From: Brevundimonas sp. UBA7506
GTDB lineage: Bacteria > Pseudomonadota > Alphaproteobacteria > Caulobacterales > Caulobacteraceae
Direction: 5' to 3'
DNA length: 64,000 nt
Assembly: GCF_002479495.1 (NCBI RefSeq)
Contig: NZ_DLNQ01000003.1
Location: 19,033 to 83,032 of the forward strand
Shown here: positions 47,427 through 55,451 of the stretch, one piece after another
Layout of the letters: each line of letters opens with the position of its first letter
Numbering within the stretch: position 1 is the first letter of the stretch
Program-made: the position numbers and the translations under genes
The notes under the pieces: model-generated
Seen by the model: only the letters and a program-made list of their open reading frames with translations
What the model was told of the DNA's origin: nothing
Databases searched by the model: none

Positions 47427-48292
47427 AGATCGGCGTCCTCGGCAATTGTCAGGCGCACGGCGTGGCCCAATGCATCCGCCTGCTCGCGCCCCAGGTCGAG
47501 GTCGTGTCGCGCAGCGTCGCCCTGGCCGACGGCGACGAACCCGAGGTCATCACCGCCCTCGCCGCCGAAATGGCGGCCTGCGACCTGGCCCTGATCCAGA
47601 CCCTTGAGGAGGTGCAGCCTCGCCTGACCGGCCTTTTCGAGACGGCGCTGGCGCAAAGCGGATCGCGCGCCCGCCGCTGGCCGCCGGTCATCTTTCGCGG
47701 CTTCCACCCCGACTGCGTCTATGTGATGCGCGATGGTCGGGCGATGGACGGGATCGTCGGCCCCTATCATTCGGCCCTGCTGTGCGCCGCCTGGGCCGAA
47801 GCGCTGGCGCCCGAACGTGCGGCCGGGTTGTTCAACGCCTTCGCCTATGCCGCCCTGGGCTATTTCGACGCCTTCGACGAGGCCGTCGCCCTGCTCGAGC
47901 CCCGCACCCGGCGCCACGGCTTTGATCTGTCCGCCTTCCTGAACGCCCCCGCCGCGCCCTTCATGCACACCGTCAACCACCCCCGTGTGGAAATCCTCCA
48001 GTCGGTCGCCGCCCAGGCGCTCGACCTGGCCGGAATTGCCCGCAGCCCGACGGCGCCTCTTCCGGAGGACGAACTGGCCCAAGGCCCGGTCTGGCCGGCC
48101 TATCCCGAACTGGCGCAGCGCGGCGGCTGGGCGCCGACACCGGCGTCATGGAGCCTGAGCGACATTCGGGCCGTCGCTCGACAGGCCTATGAGGCGCTCG
48201 ACAAGCTCGGGGATAGAAGCCTCGGCTCAGGCCCTGGGGAACAGGCCATCCAGAGGGCGCGTCATTTCATCCGCACCCATGTCGTTCGTTGA
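47423..48292 (+). CDS. WcbI-like polysaccharide biosynthesis putative acetyltransferase
   Basis: 289 residues. Starts MKIGVLGNCQAHGVAQCIRL; GNCQ is the signature of WcbI-type enzymes, in which Cys and Gln lie in a CoA-binding active site. Further PVIFRGFHPDCVYVM, PYHSALLCAAWAEAL and FMHTVNHPRVEILQSVA (conserved His). WcbI is linked to capsule acetylation in Burkholderia. It ends a three-gene operon (GT4 - GSCFA - WcbI) before the terminator at 48310. Confidence 0.84.
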   Translation: MKIGVLGNCQAHGVAQCIRLLAPQVEVVSRSVALADGDEPEVITALAAEMAACDLALIQTLEEVQPRLTGLFETALAQSGSRARRWPPVIFRGFHPDCVYVMRDGRAMDGIVGPYHSALLCAAWAEALAPERAAGLFNAFAYAALGYFDAFDEAVALLEPRTRRHGFDLSAFLNAPAAPFMHTVNHPRVEILQSVAAQALDLAGIARSPTAPLPEDELAQGPVWPAYPELAQRGGWAPTPASWSLSDIRAVARQAYEALDKLGDRSLGSGPGEQAIQRARHFIRTHVVR

Positions 48293-48309
48293 GCGCCCCC
48301 AAAAGACAA

Positions 48310-48335
48310 ACGCCCCAGGAGCGATCCCGGGGCGT
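48310..48335. terminator. Terminator hairpin between wcbI-like and pstS genes
   Basis: Stem ACGCCCC/GGGGCGT (48310-48316 with 48329-48335), 12-nt loop. On the minus strand it is followed by TTTGTCTTTTGG, so it fits the end of pstS best; on the plus strand the tail CGTCATTTTGG is weaker. Probably shared by both convergent genes. Confidence 0.75.
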
Positions 48336-48360
48336 CGTCATTTTGGCCTGAGCAGACCGT

Positions 48361-49446
48361 TTAGTTCGGACGGGCCATCGAAGTCATGGCGGCGGCCTTG
48401 GCGCGTTCGGCCGTCAGTTGATCGGCGGGCAGCGGCACCAGGCCGCGGTCCTGCAGGTAGCCGCCGCGGGCGGCGGAGCCTTCCGACATGAACTCCTGGA
48501 CGAACTGCTCCAGGCCCGGCGTCACGCCCACGTGGGCCTTCTTGACGTAGATGTAGAGGCTGCGGGCCAGAGGATAGCTTCCGTCGGCGATGGTCTCGGC
48601 GGAGGGGGCGACGCCGTCGATGGTCTCGGCCTTCACGGTGTCCATGTTCTGCTCCAGGAAGGAGAAGCCGAACACGCCCAGCGAGCCTGGGGTGCGGGTC
48701 AGGGTCTGGACGATGGCGTTGTCGTTCTCGCCCGAGTCGACCCAGGCGCCGTCTTCACGCAGGGTGTGGGTCAGGGTCTCGAACTTGGTCTTGTCGTCCT
48801 TAAAGGCGGCGACGGCGGGGATCAGCTTGCCGCCCGGAGCCATGCCCAGCTCCAGGAAGGCGTCGCGCGTGCCCGAGGTGGGCGGCGGGCCGTAAACCTG
48901 GATGCGCTGGTTGGGCAGGCCCTTGTTGACGTCGTTCCAGGTCTTGGCCGGGTTGGCGATGAAGGTCCCGTTCGAGCCCGGCACTTCCTTGGCCAGACCT
49001 TCGTAGAGGTCGTTCAGTTCGAAGTTGAAGCTGTTGCCGGTGCGGGCCGTGGCGATGACGATGCCGTCGAAGCCGATCTTGATCTCGACGATGTCGGTGA
49101 CGCCGTTGGCGACGCAGCGGTCGAACTCGCTCTGCTTCATCGGGCGCGAAGCGTTGGCGATGTCCGGGGTCGAGGGGCCGACGCCACCGCAGAAAGCCTG
49201 GATGCCGCCGCCGGTGCCCAGCGACTCGATGCGCGGCGCGGCCGTGCTGCCCGAGGTGCGGGCGAAGTTCTCAGCCACGCGGGTGGCGAAGGGGAAGACG
49301 GTCGAGGAACCGGCAGCCCAGATACCCGCGCGGGCCTTCTGGCTGCCAGGGGCGGCGCCGCCCTCGTTGTTGCCGCAGGCGGCGAGCGCGACCAGGGCGG
49401 CGGCGCAAGCGCCGAATTTGGCGGTGAGTTTCAGGGAACGGATCAT
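48361..49446 (-). CDS. pstS: Phosphate-binding lipoprotein PstS-like
   Basis: 361 residues. Signal peptide with lipobox (ALVALAACGNN), then AAGSSTVFPFATRVAENFAR, the phosphate-binding N-terminal signature, GTGGGIQAFCGGVG, PDIANASRPMKQSE and TSGTRDAFLELG. Binds orthophosphate for ABC uptake. No pstC, pstA or pstB is in the window, so it is detached from its transporter operon. A candidate Pho box precedes it at 49497-49525. Confidence 0.93.
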   Translation of the reverse strand: MIRSLKLTAKFGACAAALVALAACGNNEGGAAPGSQKARAGIWAAGSSTVFPFATRVAENFARTSGSTAAPRIESLGTGGGIQAFCGGVGPSTPDIANASRPMKQSEFDRCVANGVTDIVEIKIGFDGIVIATARTGNSFNFELNDLYEGLAKEVPGSNGTFIANPAKTWNDVNKGLPNQRIQVYGPPPTSGTRDAFLELGMAPGGKLIPAVAAFKDDKTKFETLTHTLREDGAWVDSGENDNAIVQTLTRTPGSLGVFGFSFLEQNMDTVKAETIDGVAPSAETIADGSYPLARSLYIYVKKAHVGVTPGLEQFVQEFMSEGSAARGGYLQDRGLVPLPADQLTAERAKAAAMTSMARPN

Positions 49447-49496
49447 GGCCGGACCTCTCCAAGTCGTCAGTATGCGACGCTTTAGAGCAGCAGAGT

Positions 49497-49525
49497 GTGA
49501 CGGTCCGGCCAGACCTTTGTGACAG
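49497..49525 (-). promoter_or_regulatory. Candidate Pho box upstream of pstS
   Basis: Minus strand reads CTGTCAC at 49525-49519 and CCGTCAC at 49503-49497, exactly 22 bp (two 11-bp repeats) apart, with a degenerate unit (GTCTGGC) in the middle. This is the PhoB recognition spacing, CTGTCAT every 11 bp. It lies about 50 bp ahead of the pstS ATG. Confidence 0.55.
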
Positions 49526-49562
49526 TCAGAGCAAACCTTGCGGCCGCCCCCGCAGAGGCCCG

Positions 49563-50375
49563 TTACAGCAGGCGCTTGCGCATGACCTGCGACAGGGTGT
49601 CGATCAGGGTCACGGCCACGACCACGATGATGACGATGGCCGACACCGCGCGGAAGTTAAAGGCGTTCATGCTGTCGAACAGCACCTGCCCGATGCCGCC
49701 GGCGCCGATCAGGCCCAGGACGGTGGCCGAACGGCTGTTGGATTCGAAGCGATAAAGGGCGAACGAGGTCCACAGCGGCGCCACCTGAGGGATCACGCCC
49801 CAGACGATCTCATGCAGCTTGGACGCGCCGGTGGCGCGGACGCCCTCGACCGGACCCTTGTCGATCGACTCGACCGCTTCCGAGAACAGCTTGGCCAGAA
49901 CGCCGGCCGTGTTCAGGGTGATGGCCAGAACGCCGGCCAGAGGGCCGAGGCCCACGGCCGTGACGAACAGCAGGCCGATGACCAGATCGGGGACCGAACG
50001 CAGCAGGTTCATGACCCAGCGCACGGGCGTCACCACCCAGGCCGGCGCCATGTTGCGGGCGGCGGCCAGACCCAGGGGAATGCCGAACAGCACGGCCAGG
50101 AAGGTGCCCCACAGAGCGATCTGGACCGTCTCCCACATCTTGGCGACGAACATCTTCCAGTCGGAGAAGTCCGGACGCAGCAGGTCCTGCACGAACAGGC
50201 GGGTGCTCTCATTGCCCGAGAACAGGCGCGAGATATTGCCCAGATCGACGGCGTCGATGCTGTAGAGCAGGACGGCGATCACGCCGCCCCAGACCAGGAT
50301 GTCCATCGCCCACGAGACGGCGGACTTTTGCGGCGCGGCGGGAACAGCGGCCGGCGTAAGCGGAGCAGAGGTCAA
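49563..50375 (-). CDS. phnE: Phosphonate/phosphate ABC transporter permease PhnE
   Basis: 270 residues with about six hydrophobic segments (VWGGVIAVLLYSI, WGTFLAVLFGIPLGLAAARN, VIGLLFVTAVGLGPLAGVLA, VSAIVIIVVVAVTLIDTLSQ). The cytoplasmic loop EGVRATGASKLHEIVWGVIP is the EAA motif that contacts the ATPase. TTG start overlaps the phnD stop (TTGA). Last gene of phnC-phnD-phnE. No C-P lyase genes in the window, so the substrate may be phosphonate, phosphite or phosphate. Confidence 0.92.
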   Translation of the reverse strand: MTSAPLTPAAVPAAPQKSAVSWAMDILVWGGVIAVLLYSIDAVDLGNISRLFSGNESTRLFVQDLLRPDFSDWKMFVAKMWETVQIALWGTFLAVLFGIPLGLAAARNMAPAWVVTPVRWVMNLLRSVPDLVIGLLFVTAVGLGPLAGVLAITLNTAGVLAKLFSEAVESIDKGPVEGVRATGASKLHEIVWGVIPQVAPLWTSFALYRFESNSRSATVLGLIGAGGIGQVLFDSMNAFNFRAVSAIVIIVVVAVTLIDTLSQVMRKRLL

Positions 50376-51379
50376 GGCTGGACCTCACGCAGGCTGCGCA
50401 GACGCTGAAGCTCGGCCGCGGCGGCGGCGGCGCCGGCCTTGTCGCCCTTGGCCTCGGCCTCGCCGCGCTTCTGGTCGGCGATCATCTCGCGGATCGGGTT
50501 CAGGTAGCTGTCGTCAGCGGCAGCGAAGCGCGAATACTCCAGACCGGCCAGAACCTTGCGCTGGCGCTCGGCTTCCGGGCCTTCGCCCTGGCCGTAGGTC
50601 AGGAAGAAGCTGCGGATCTTTTCCTTCAGGGCCGGATCCAGGTCTTCGCGCACGACGATGCCGCTTTCGGGGACCGGCGGCGAGACCCAGATCTCCTCGA
50701 TCTGATCGGCCAGCTGCGGATTCTCGCGACGGATGAAGATGGTGTTGACGCTGTTCGAGGTCGCCACGTCGATCACGCCGGTGGCCACGCCGAAGGCGTT
50801 GGCCTGGTGATTGGCCGAGCGGACGGTCTTGAAGCATTGCGACGGCACGACGCCGCGCGCGTTGAACAGGAAGGTCATGGGCGCGAGCGTGCCCGAGGTC
50901 GATTGGGCGTCGCCGATGCCGAAGTTGTACTGCTTGCCGCAGGCCAGAACCTTGTCCAGCGTGATGCCCGAGCCCTTCTTGACGATCAGGGTCGACTGAT
51001 AGCTGTCCAGGCCTTCACGGTTGACCGTGCGGGCGATGACCTCGGCGTTGGCGCGGTCGATGGCTTCGACCTCGGGCTTGGCGGAGAACCAGCCCACCTG
51101 GGTGTGGTTGCCGCGCATGGCTTCGACCAGAACCGTGTAGTTCGAGCCGAAGTAGGGCTTCACCGGCACGCCAATGGCCTTGGACATGTCATCAAGCAGG
51201 GGCTGCCACAGCGGGCCCGACGAGGCCTGGCCCTCGGCCGACAGGATGGAGAAGGTGATTTCCGTCGGGGCCGCGCCCGAGGTCTTCTCTTCGCCCTTGC
51301 CGCAAGCGGCGAGGCCCAGGGTCAGGGCGGCGACGGCGGCGACGCCCATGAGGCGGCGAGTGATGGGGGTGCGGGTCAT
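50372..51379 (-). CDS. phnD: Phosphonate/phosphate ABC transporter substrate-binding lipoprotein PhnD
   Basis: 335 residues. Lipobox in TLGLAACGKGEE. Then ITFSILSAEGQASSGPLWQP, PVKPYFGSNYTVLVEAMRGN and YQSTLIVKKGSGITLDKVLA, matching the PhnD/PhoD fold (periplasmic binding type 2), with a central STSGTLAPMTFLFNARGVVP. A Gln/Ala-rich C-terminal helix (EAEAKGDKAGAAAAAAELQR) is an extra. Start overlaps phnC stop by ATGA. Confidence 0.92.
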   Translation of the reverse strand: MTRTPITRRLMGVAAVAALTLGLAACGKGEEKTSGAAPTEITFSILSAEGQASSGPLWQPLLDDMSKAIGVPVKPYFGSNYTVLVEAMRGNHTQVGWFSAKPEVEAIDRANAEVIARTVNREGLDSYQSTLIVKKGSGITLDKVLACGKQYNFGIGDAQSTSGTLAPMTFLFNARGVVPSQCFKTVRSANHQANAFGVATGVIDVATSNSVNTIFIRRENPQLADQIEEIWVSPPVPESGIVVREDLDPALKEKIRSFFLTYGQGEGPEAERQRKVLAGLEYSRFAAADDSYLNPIREMIADQKRGEAEAKGDKAGAAAAAAELQRLRSLREVQP

Positions 51380-52173
51380 GCCTTGGCTTCCCAGAACGCG
51401 TCCTCGTACTCAGGACCGTAAATTTCAATCAGGCGCTTGGAATCGAGACCGGTCGAGGGGCCATCGTAGACCACCTTGCCCTTTTGCAGGGCGATGACCC
51501 GGTCGCAATAGCGGATGGCGTAGTCGACCTGGTGCAGGGTGACGATGACGCCCATGCCGTCGCGCTTATTCAGTTCGACCAGCAACTCCATCACCTTGCG
51601 GGCCGAAACCGGGTCCAGCGAGGCGACAGGTTCGTCGGCCAGGATGGCCTGCGCGCCCTGAACGATGGCGCGGGCGATGGCGCCGCGCTGCTGCTGCCCG
51701 CCCGACAGGGTGTTGGCGCGCTGAGGTGCGTAGTCAGACACGCCGACGCGGTGCAGGGCCGCCATGGCCCGATCCTTGTCGGCCTTGGGCCAGACGCCGA
51801 AAATCCCGCGCCAGCCCGGCAGACGACCGAGCGCGCCCAGCATGACGTTGGAAAAGAGCGACAGGCGCCCTACCAGGTTGAACTGCTGGAAAATCATGCC
51901 CAGACGGCCGCGCGCCTTGCGCACGGCGCCGGTGATGCGGCCGTTCTGCTGAACGGTTTCGCCGAACACCTGGATCGTCCCCTTGCCGGGATCGATGGGA
52001 TGCAGGCCGGTGATGGAGCGCAGCAGGGTGGACTTGCCCGATCCGGACGGACCGATCAGGGCGACCATCTCGCCGGCGGCCACTTCGACGGACACGCCGT
52101 CGAGCGCCTTTCGGGCTCCGTAGGTCTTTGACACATCCCTTACGGACGCGACAGCGGCGGTTGAAGAACTCAT
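51376..52173 (-). CDS. phnC: Phosphonate/phosphate ABC transporter ATPase PhnC
   Basis: 265 residues. Walker A LIGPSGSGKSTLLRSI, Q-loop IFQQFNLVGRLS, signature NTLSGGQQQRGAIARAIVQ (LSGGQ), Walker B AILADEPVASLDP and switch His in VTLHQVDYAIRYC. The RLSLFSNVMLGALGRLPGWR stretch is typical of PhnC. ATG at 52173 is preferred to a GTG at 52248 that only lengthens the frame by 25 residues without family character. First gene of phnCDE. Confidence 0.94.
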   Translation of the reverse strand: MSSSTAAVASVRDVSKTYGARKALDGVSVEVAAGEMVALIGPSGSGKSTLLRSITGLHPIDPGKGTIQVFGETVQQNGRITGAVRKARGRLGMIFQQFNLVGRLSLFSNVMLGALGRLPGWRGIFGVWPKADKDRAMAALHRVGVSDYAPQRANTLSGGQQQRGAIARAIVQGAQAILADEPVASLDPVSARKVMELLVELNKRDGMGVIVTLHQVDYAIRYCDRVIALQKGKVVYDGPSTGLDSKRLIEIYGPEYEDAFWEAKA

Positions 52174-52446
52174 GAACCCGTGGGTGGCGGTTGCAACAGG
52201 GGGCGCCGCATGACGCGCCACGCGCGTTTCGACAAGTCTTAATGGCACGGCTGCGTCGTTTTCGTCCAGTCTGAGGCCCCGAAGCGCCGGTTCCCCTGTG
52301 GATCGGATGTGGATCAGGTCATGAAATTACCGCTTTACATGACAGCCGCGCATCCCTACATCGCGCGTTCCGGCGGACCCCGTGGTCTAACCGTTAAGCG
52401 CTGCTAACGCCGGTCTGGGTTAACAATTAGCAGGGGGTTACGTGAA
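52174..52446. promoter_or_regulatory. Divergent spacer between phnC and the ODC-type decarboxylase
   Basis: 273 bp holding both promoters. One perfect Pho half-site, CTGTCAT on the minus strand at 52345-52339, is seen, but no second copy stands 11 bp away, so PhoB control of phnC is only suggested. AGGGGG at 52432-52437 is the ribosome-binding site of the TTG start at 52447. Confidence 0.4.
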
Positions 52447-53709
52447 TTGCGCACGTACCAACTTCCCCTGGACCTGGTCCGTGAGCGGTCCCCTGAACGT
52501 CCCGTCGCCCTCGTGCGGCCGCGTTCGGTTTCCGTAGCGGCGCGCTGGTTCCAGGATAATCTGAAAGCCGACGTCTTCTATGCGGTGAAGGCGAACCCCT
52601 CGCGCTGGGTCATCGAGACCCTGGTCGAACAGGGCGTCAATGCTTTCGACGTCGCCTCCCTGGCTGAGATCGAGCTGGTTCGCTCGGTCAGCCCGAACGC
52701 GCGGCTGGCCTTCATGCACCCGGTCAAGAGCCGCGGCGCGATCCGTGCGGCCTACGCCGACCATGGCGTGCGCACCTTCGTGCTCGACAGCCACGACGAG
52801 CTGCAGAAGATCCTCGAGGCCACCGACAACGCCGACGACCTGAACCTGGTCGTGCGCATGGCCGTCTCGGCCGACGGCGCCGCCTATTCCCTGTCGGGCA
52901 AGTTCGGCGTCTCGCCGGATCAGGCCCCCGCCCTGCTGCTGGCCGTGCGCCAGGCGGTTCAGGACGGCCTGATGGGCGTGTCGTTCCACGTCGGCTCGCA
53001 GTGCATGCGTCCGTCGGCCTATGAAGCGGCCATGTCGCAGGTCGGCCGCGCCATCAAGAAGGCGGGCGTCTTCGTCGACATCGTCGACGTCGGCGGCGGC
53101 TTCCCTTCGGTCTACCCGGGCATGGTCCCGCCGGACCTGAGCGAATACGCCGACGCCATCCATCGCGGCTTCAACGAGATGCCGGTGTCGGAAACGACCG
53201 AGCTGTGGTGCGAACCCGGCCGGGCCCTGGTGGCCGAGTCGTCGTCGGTGCTGTGCCGCGTGGACCTGCGCAAGGGCGACGCCCTCTATCTGAACGACGG
53301 CTCCTACGGCTCGCTGTTCGACGCCACCCACTCGCGCTGGCCCTTCCCGACCAAGCTGGTCCGGGACGGTGAAAGCTCGGGCGAGTTGAAGCCCTTCCGC
53401 TTCTACGGCCCGACCTGCGACAGCATCGACCACATGCCGGGCCCGTTCTGGCTGCCGGCCGATGTGCAGGAAGGCGACTTCATCGAGATCGGCATGCTCG
53501 GCGCCTATGGCGTGGCCATGACGACGGGTTTCAACGGCTATGGCGAGCACGAGATCGCCGCGGTCGAGGACGCCCCGATGGCTTCGCTCTACGGCCTGGC
53601 TCCGCGCTCGATCCCCACGGTCCGCACCTCGGCCGAGGAAGCCGCCCGCAAGGTCGTCCGCCTGTCGCGCCCCAAGGGCAAGGCCGGCGCCCGCAAGCGC
53701 AAGCGCTGA
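52447..53709 (+). CDS. Fold-type III PLP decarboxylase, ornithine/lysine decarboxylase type
   Basis: 420 residues. The PLP lysine is in DVFYAVKANPSRWVIETL; then FDVASLAEIELVRSV, SFHVGSQCMRPSAY, DVGGGFPSVYPGM, ELWCEPGRALVAESSS (phosphate and ribose region) and GPTCDSIDHM, which holds the catalytic Cys and Asp of eukaryotic-type ornithine decarboxylase. It makes putrescine from ornithine (or cadaverine from lysine). The start is TTG preceded by AGGGGG at good spacing. The next gene is the deoxyhypusine-synthase-like protein, so it feeds polyamine synthesis. A basic tail (KGKAGARKRKR) is unusual for the family. Confidence 0.92.
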   Translation: MRTYQLPLDLVRERSPERPVALVRPRSVSVAARWFQDNLKADVFYAVKANPSRWVIETLVEQGVNAFDVASLAEIELVRSVSPNARLAFMHPVKSRGAIRAAYADHGVRTFVLDSHDELQKILEATDNADDLNLVVRMAVSADGAAYSLSGKFGVSPDQAPALLLAVRQAVQDGLMGVSFHVGSQCMRPSAYEAAMSQVGRAIKKAGVFVDIVDVGGGFPSVYPGMVPPDLSEYADAIHRGFNEMPVSETTELWCEPGRALVAESSSVLCRVDLRKGDALYLNDGSYGSLFDATHSRWPFPTKLVRDGESSGELKPFRFYGPTCDSIDHMPGPFWLPADVQEGDFIEIGMLGAYGVAMTTGFNGYGEHEIAAVEDAPMASLYGLAPRSIPTVRTSAEEAARKVVRLSRPKGKAGARKRKR

Positions 53710-53750
53710 TCGCCTGACCCAAAACCGTCTTCGGACGTTGGCATGAGATC

Positions 53751-53784
53751 CGCAACGGCCCGTCGCTCCGTCCGGGCCGTTGCG
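53751..53784 (+). repeat. Perfect 12-bp inverted repeat between decarboxylase and DHS-like genes
   Basis: CGCAACGGCCCG (53751-53762) pairs with CGGGCCGTTGCG (53773-53784) around a 10-nt loop. No T-run follows, so it may act as an attenuator, mRNA stabiliser or processing site rather than a plain terminator. It sits 42 bp after the decarboxylase stop and 44 bp ahead of the next ATG. Confidence 0.7.
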
Positions 53785-53827
53785 TCTGCTTGACGACGGG
53801 CGCTCATATCTCAGGGAAACCGCCGAA

Positions 53828-54886
53828 ATGAACGCTCCCGTTCAGTCGAACCAGAAGGCTGCGCTGCTGCAGAACACCGTCGAGCACGTCGACATCACAT
53901 CCTTCGACGCGCGCCCGATCATCGACAGCATGCGCAAGATGTCCTTCAGCTCGCGCGACACCGCCCGCGCCGCCGACATCTTCAACATGGCGCTGGAAGA
54001 CAAGGCCTGCTCCCCCTGGCTGATCCTGGCCGGCTCGACCTCGGCCGGCGGCTGCATGCACGTCTATCGCGACATGGTGAAGTTCGGGATGGTCGACGCC
54101 GTCGTCGCCACCGGCGCCTCGATCGTCGACATGGATTTCTTCGAGGCCCTGGGCTTCAAGCACTATCAGGCCGCCGGCGAGGTGGACGACAACGTCCTGC
54201 GCGACAACTACATCGACCGCATCTACGACACCTATATCGACGAGGAAGAGCTCCAGGCCTGCGACCACACCATCCTGGAGATCGCCAACCGCCTGGAGCC
54301 GCGCGGCTATTCCAGCCGCGAGTTCATCTGGGAGATGGGCAAGTGGCTGTCCGAGGGCAATGCGAAAAAGCCCGGCTCGCTGATCCAGACCGCCTATGAA
54401 GAAGGCGTGCCGATCTTCTGCCCGGCCTTTGTCGACAGCTCCGCCGGCTTCGGCCTGGTCAAGCACCAGAAGGAGCGCGCGGCCGCAGGCAAGCCCTATC
54501 TGATGCTGGACGCCATCGCCGACTTCCGCGAACTGACCGACATCAAGATCGCTGCGGGCGTGACCGGCCTGTTCATGGTCGGCGGCGGCGTGCCCAAGAA
54601 CTTCGCCCAGGACACCGTCGTCTGCGCCGAGATCCTGGGCGTCGAAGCCGAGATGCACCGCTATGCGGTCCAGATCACCGTGGCCGACGTGCGCGACGGC
54701 GCCTGCTCATCCTCGACGCTGAAGGAGGCGGCGTCGTGGGGCAAGGTCCAGACGACGCACGAACAGATGGTCTTCGCCGAGGCCACGACCGTGGTGCCGC
54801 TGATCGGGTCGGACGCCTGGCATCGCGGCGCCTGGAAGAGCCGCGAGAAGCGGCGCTGGAACAAGCTGTTCGGCCATCCCTGTTAG
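53828..54886 (+). CDS. Deoxyhypusine-synthase-like protein (probable homospermidine/polyamine synthase)
   Basis: 352 residues. Deoxyhypusine-synthase fold: DKACSPWLILAGSTSAGGCM, MVDAVVATGASIVDMDFFEA (NAD site), PIFCPAFVDSSAGFGLV, VGGGVPKNFAQDT with the imine-forming Lys, and VRDGACSSSTLKEAASWGKV. Bacteria lack the eIF5A substrate; bacterial homologs are known to use a free amine acceptor and make homospermidine. The start is ATG 53828 (MNAPVQSNQKAALLQNTVEH). Gene order decarboxylase - DHS-like fits putrescine to homospermidine. Cytoplasmic. Confidence 0.9.
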   Translation: MNAPVQSNQKAALLQNTVEHVDITSFDARPIIDSMRKMSFSSRDTARAADIFNMALEDKACSPWLILAGSTSAGGCMHVYRDMVKFGMVDAVVATGASIVDMDFFEALGFKHYQAAGEVDDNVLRDNYIDRIYDTYIDEEELQACDHTILEIANRLEPRGYSSREFIWEMGKWLSEGNAKKPGSLIQTAYEEGVPIFCPAFVDSSAGFGLVKHQKERAAAGKPYLMLDAIADFRELTDIKIAAGVTGLFMVGGGVPKNFAQDTVVCAEILGVEAEMHRYAVQITVADVRDGACSSSTLKEAASWGKVQTTHEQMVFAEATTVVPLIGSDAWHRGAWKSREKRRWNKLFGHPC

Positions 54887-54925
54887 GCCGCGACCTGAAG
54901 GCTCTGCCCTTTCGGCTCGACGCCT

Positions 54926-54958
54926 CAAGCAGCGCGAAGCGCGTTAGGCGCAAACAAG
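54926..54958. repeat. Copy 1 of a short imperfect dispersed repeat
   Basis: The stretch GCCTCAAGCAGCGCGAAGCG (from about 54922) followed within 15 bases by GCAAACAAGAAA recurs at 59724-59764 (GCCTCAAGTAGCGCGAACGC, then GCAAACAAAGAAAA). Both lie between a gene end and a terminator stem. On the minus strand the core forms a GCGC-TTCG-CGC tetraloop. Confidence 0.5.
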
Positions 54959-54996
54959 AAAGGCCGGCGGAGAAGTCCGCCGGCCTTTTCTTTGTT
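54959..54996 (+). terminator. Terminator after the DHS-like gene
   Basis: A 13-bp perfect stem (54959-54971 with 54976-54988), loop GAAG, followed by TTTTCTTTGTT. The minus strand also ends in a T/C-rich tail, so it could work both ways. Confidence 0.9.
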
Positions 54997-55043
54997 GGAA
55001 CCCTCCCCCCACGGCTTCGCTTTTCCTCCTCAGCAAGGAGACG

Positions 55044-55379
55044 ATGATGGCCGACCCCAAACTCGACACGCCCGAAGCTCTAGAAGCCGCCGCCATGGGC
55101 GAGAAGCCCGACCTGGGTCACACCCAGGATGCGCTCAAGAAGGCGCTGGAAGGCACTGACATGGGGTCGGACACCCGCGCGGGATCGCTGCGCGGCGGCT
55201 CGGCCAGCGGTTCGGAAATCGATCCGGACCAGGACACGATCAATGCGGCGCTGGCCGCCGAAGGTCGCCGCCTCAAGGCCGAAGGCGACAAACTGGCGGG
55301 TGGTCCGGCGGGCGGCCCGGCCGAAGCCCGCAAATCCACCGGCCAGCCCGGCGACGATGTTGATGCTCCAACCGGTTGA
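55044..55379 (+). CDS. Hypothetical acidic protein (111 aa)
   Basis: Function not recognised. 111 residues, hydrophilic, rich in Asp, Glu, Ala, Gly, Pro; it starts MMADPKLDTPEALEAAAMGE and contains GSEIDPDQDTINAALAAEGR. No signal peptide or membrane segment; probably disordered. A strong AAGGAG ribosome-binding site sits 4-9 bp ahead of the ATG, which argues for a real gene. The next lipoprotein gene follows by 72 bp. Confidence 0.7.
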   Translation: MMADPKLDTPEALEAAAMGEKPDLGHTQDALKKALEGTDMGSDTRAGSLRGGSASGSEIDPDQDTINAALAAEGRRLKAEGDKLAGGPAGGPAEARKSTGQPGDDVDAPTG

Positions 55380-55451
55380 ACCGCCTTGCTGCCGCCGCAC
55401 GGATGGGCCACGGTGTTCATCAAGTTGAACAGTCTCAAGGACGTAGGCGGG

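Noticed and set aside
52339..52345. Pho box upstream of phnC
   Set aside because: Only a single CTGTCAT half-site; bases 11 bp to either side do not match, so it was not called as a full site.
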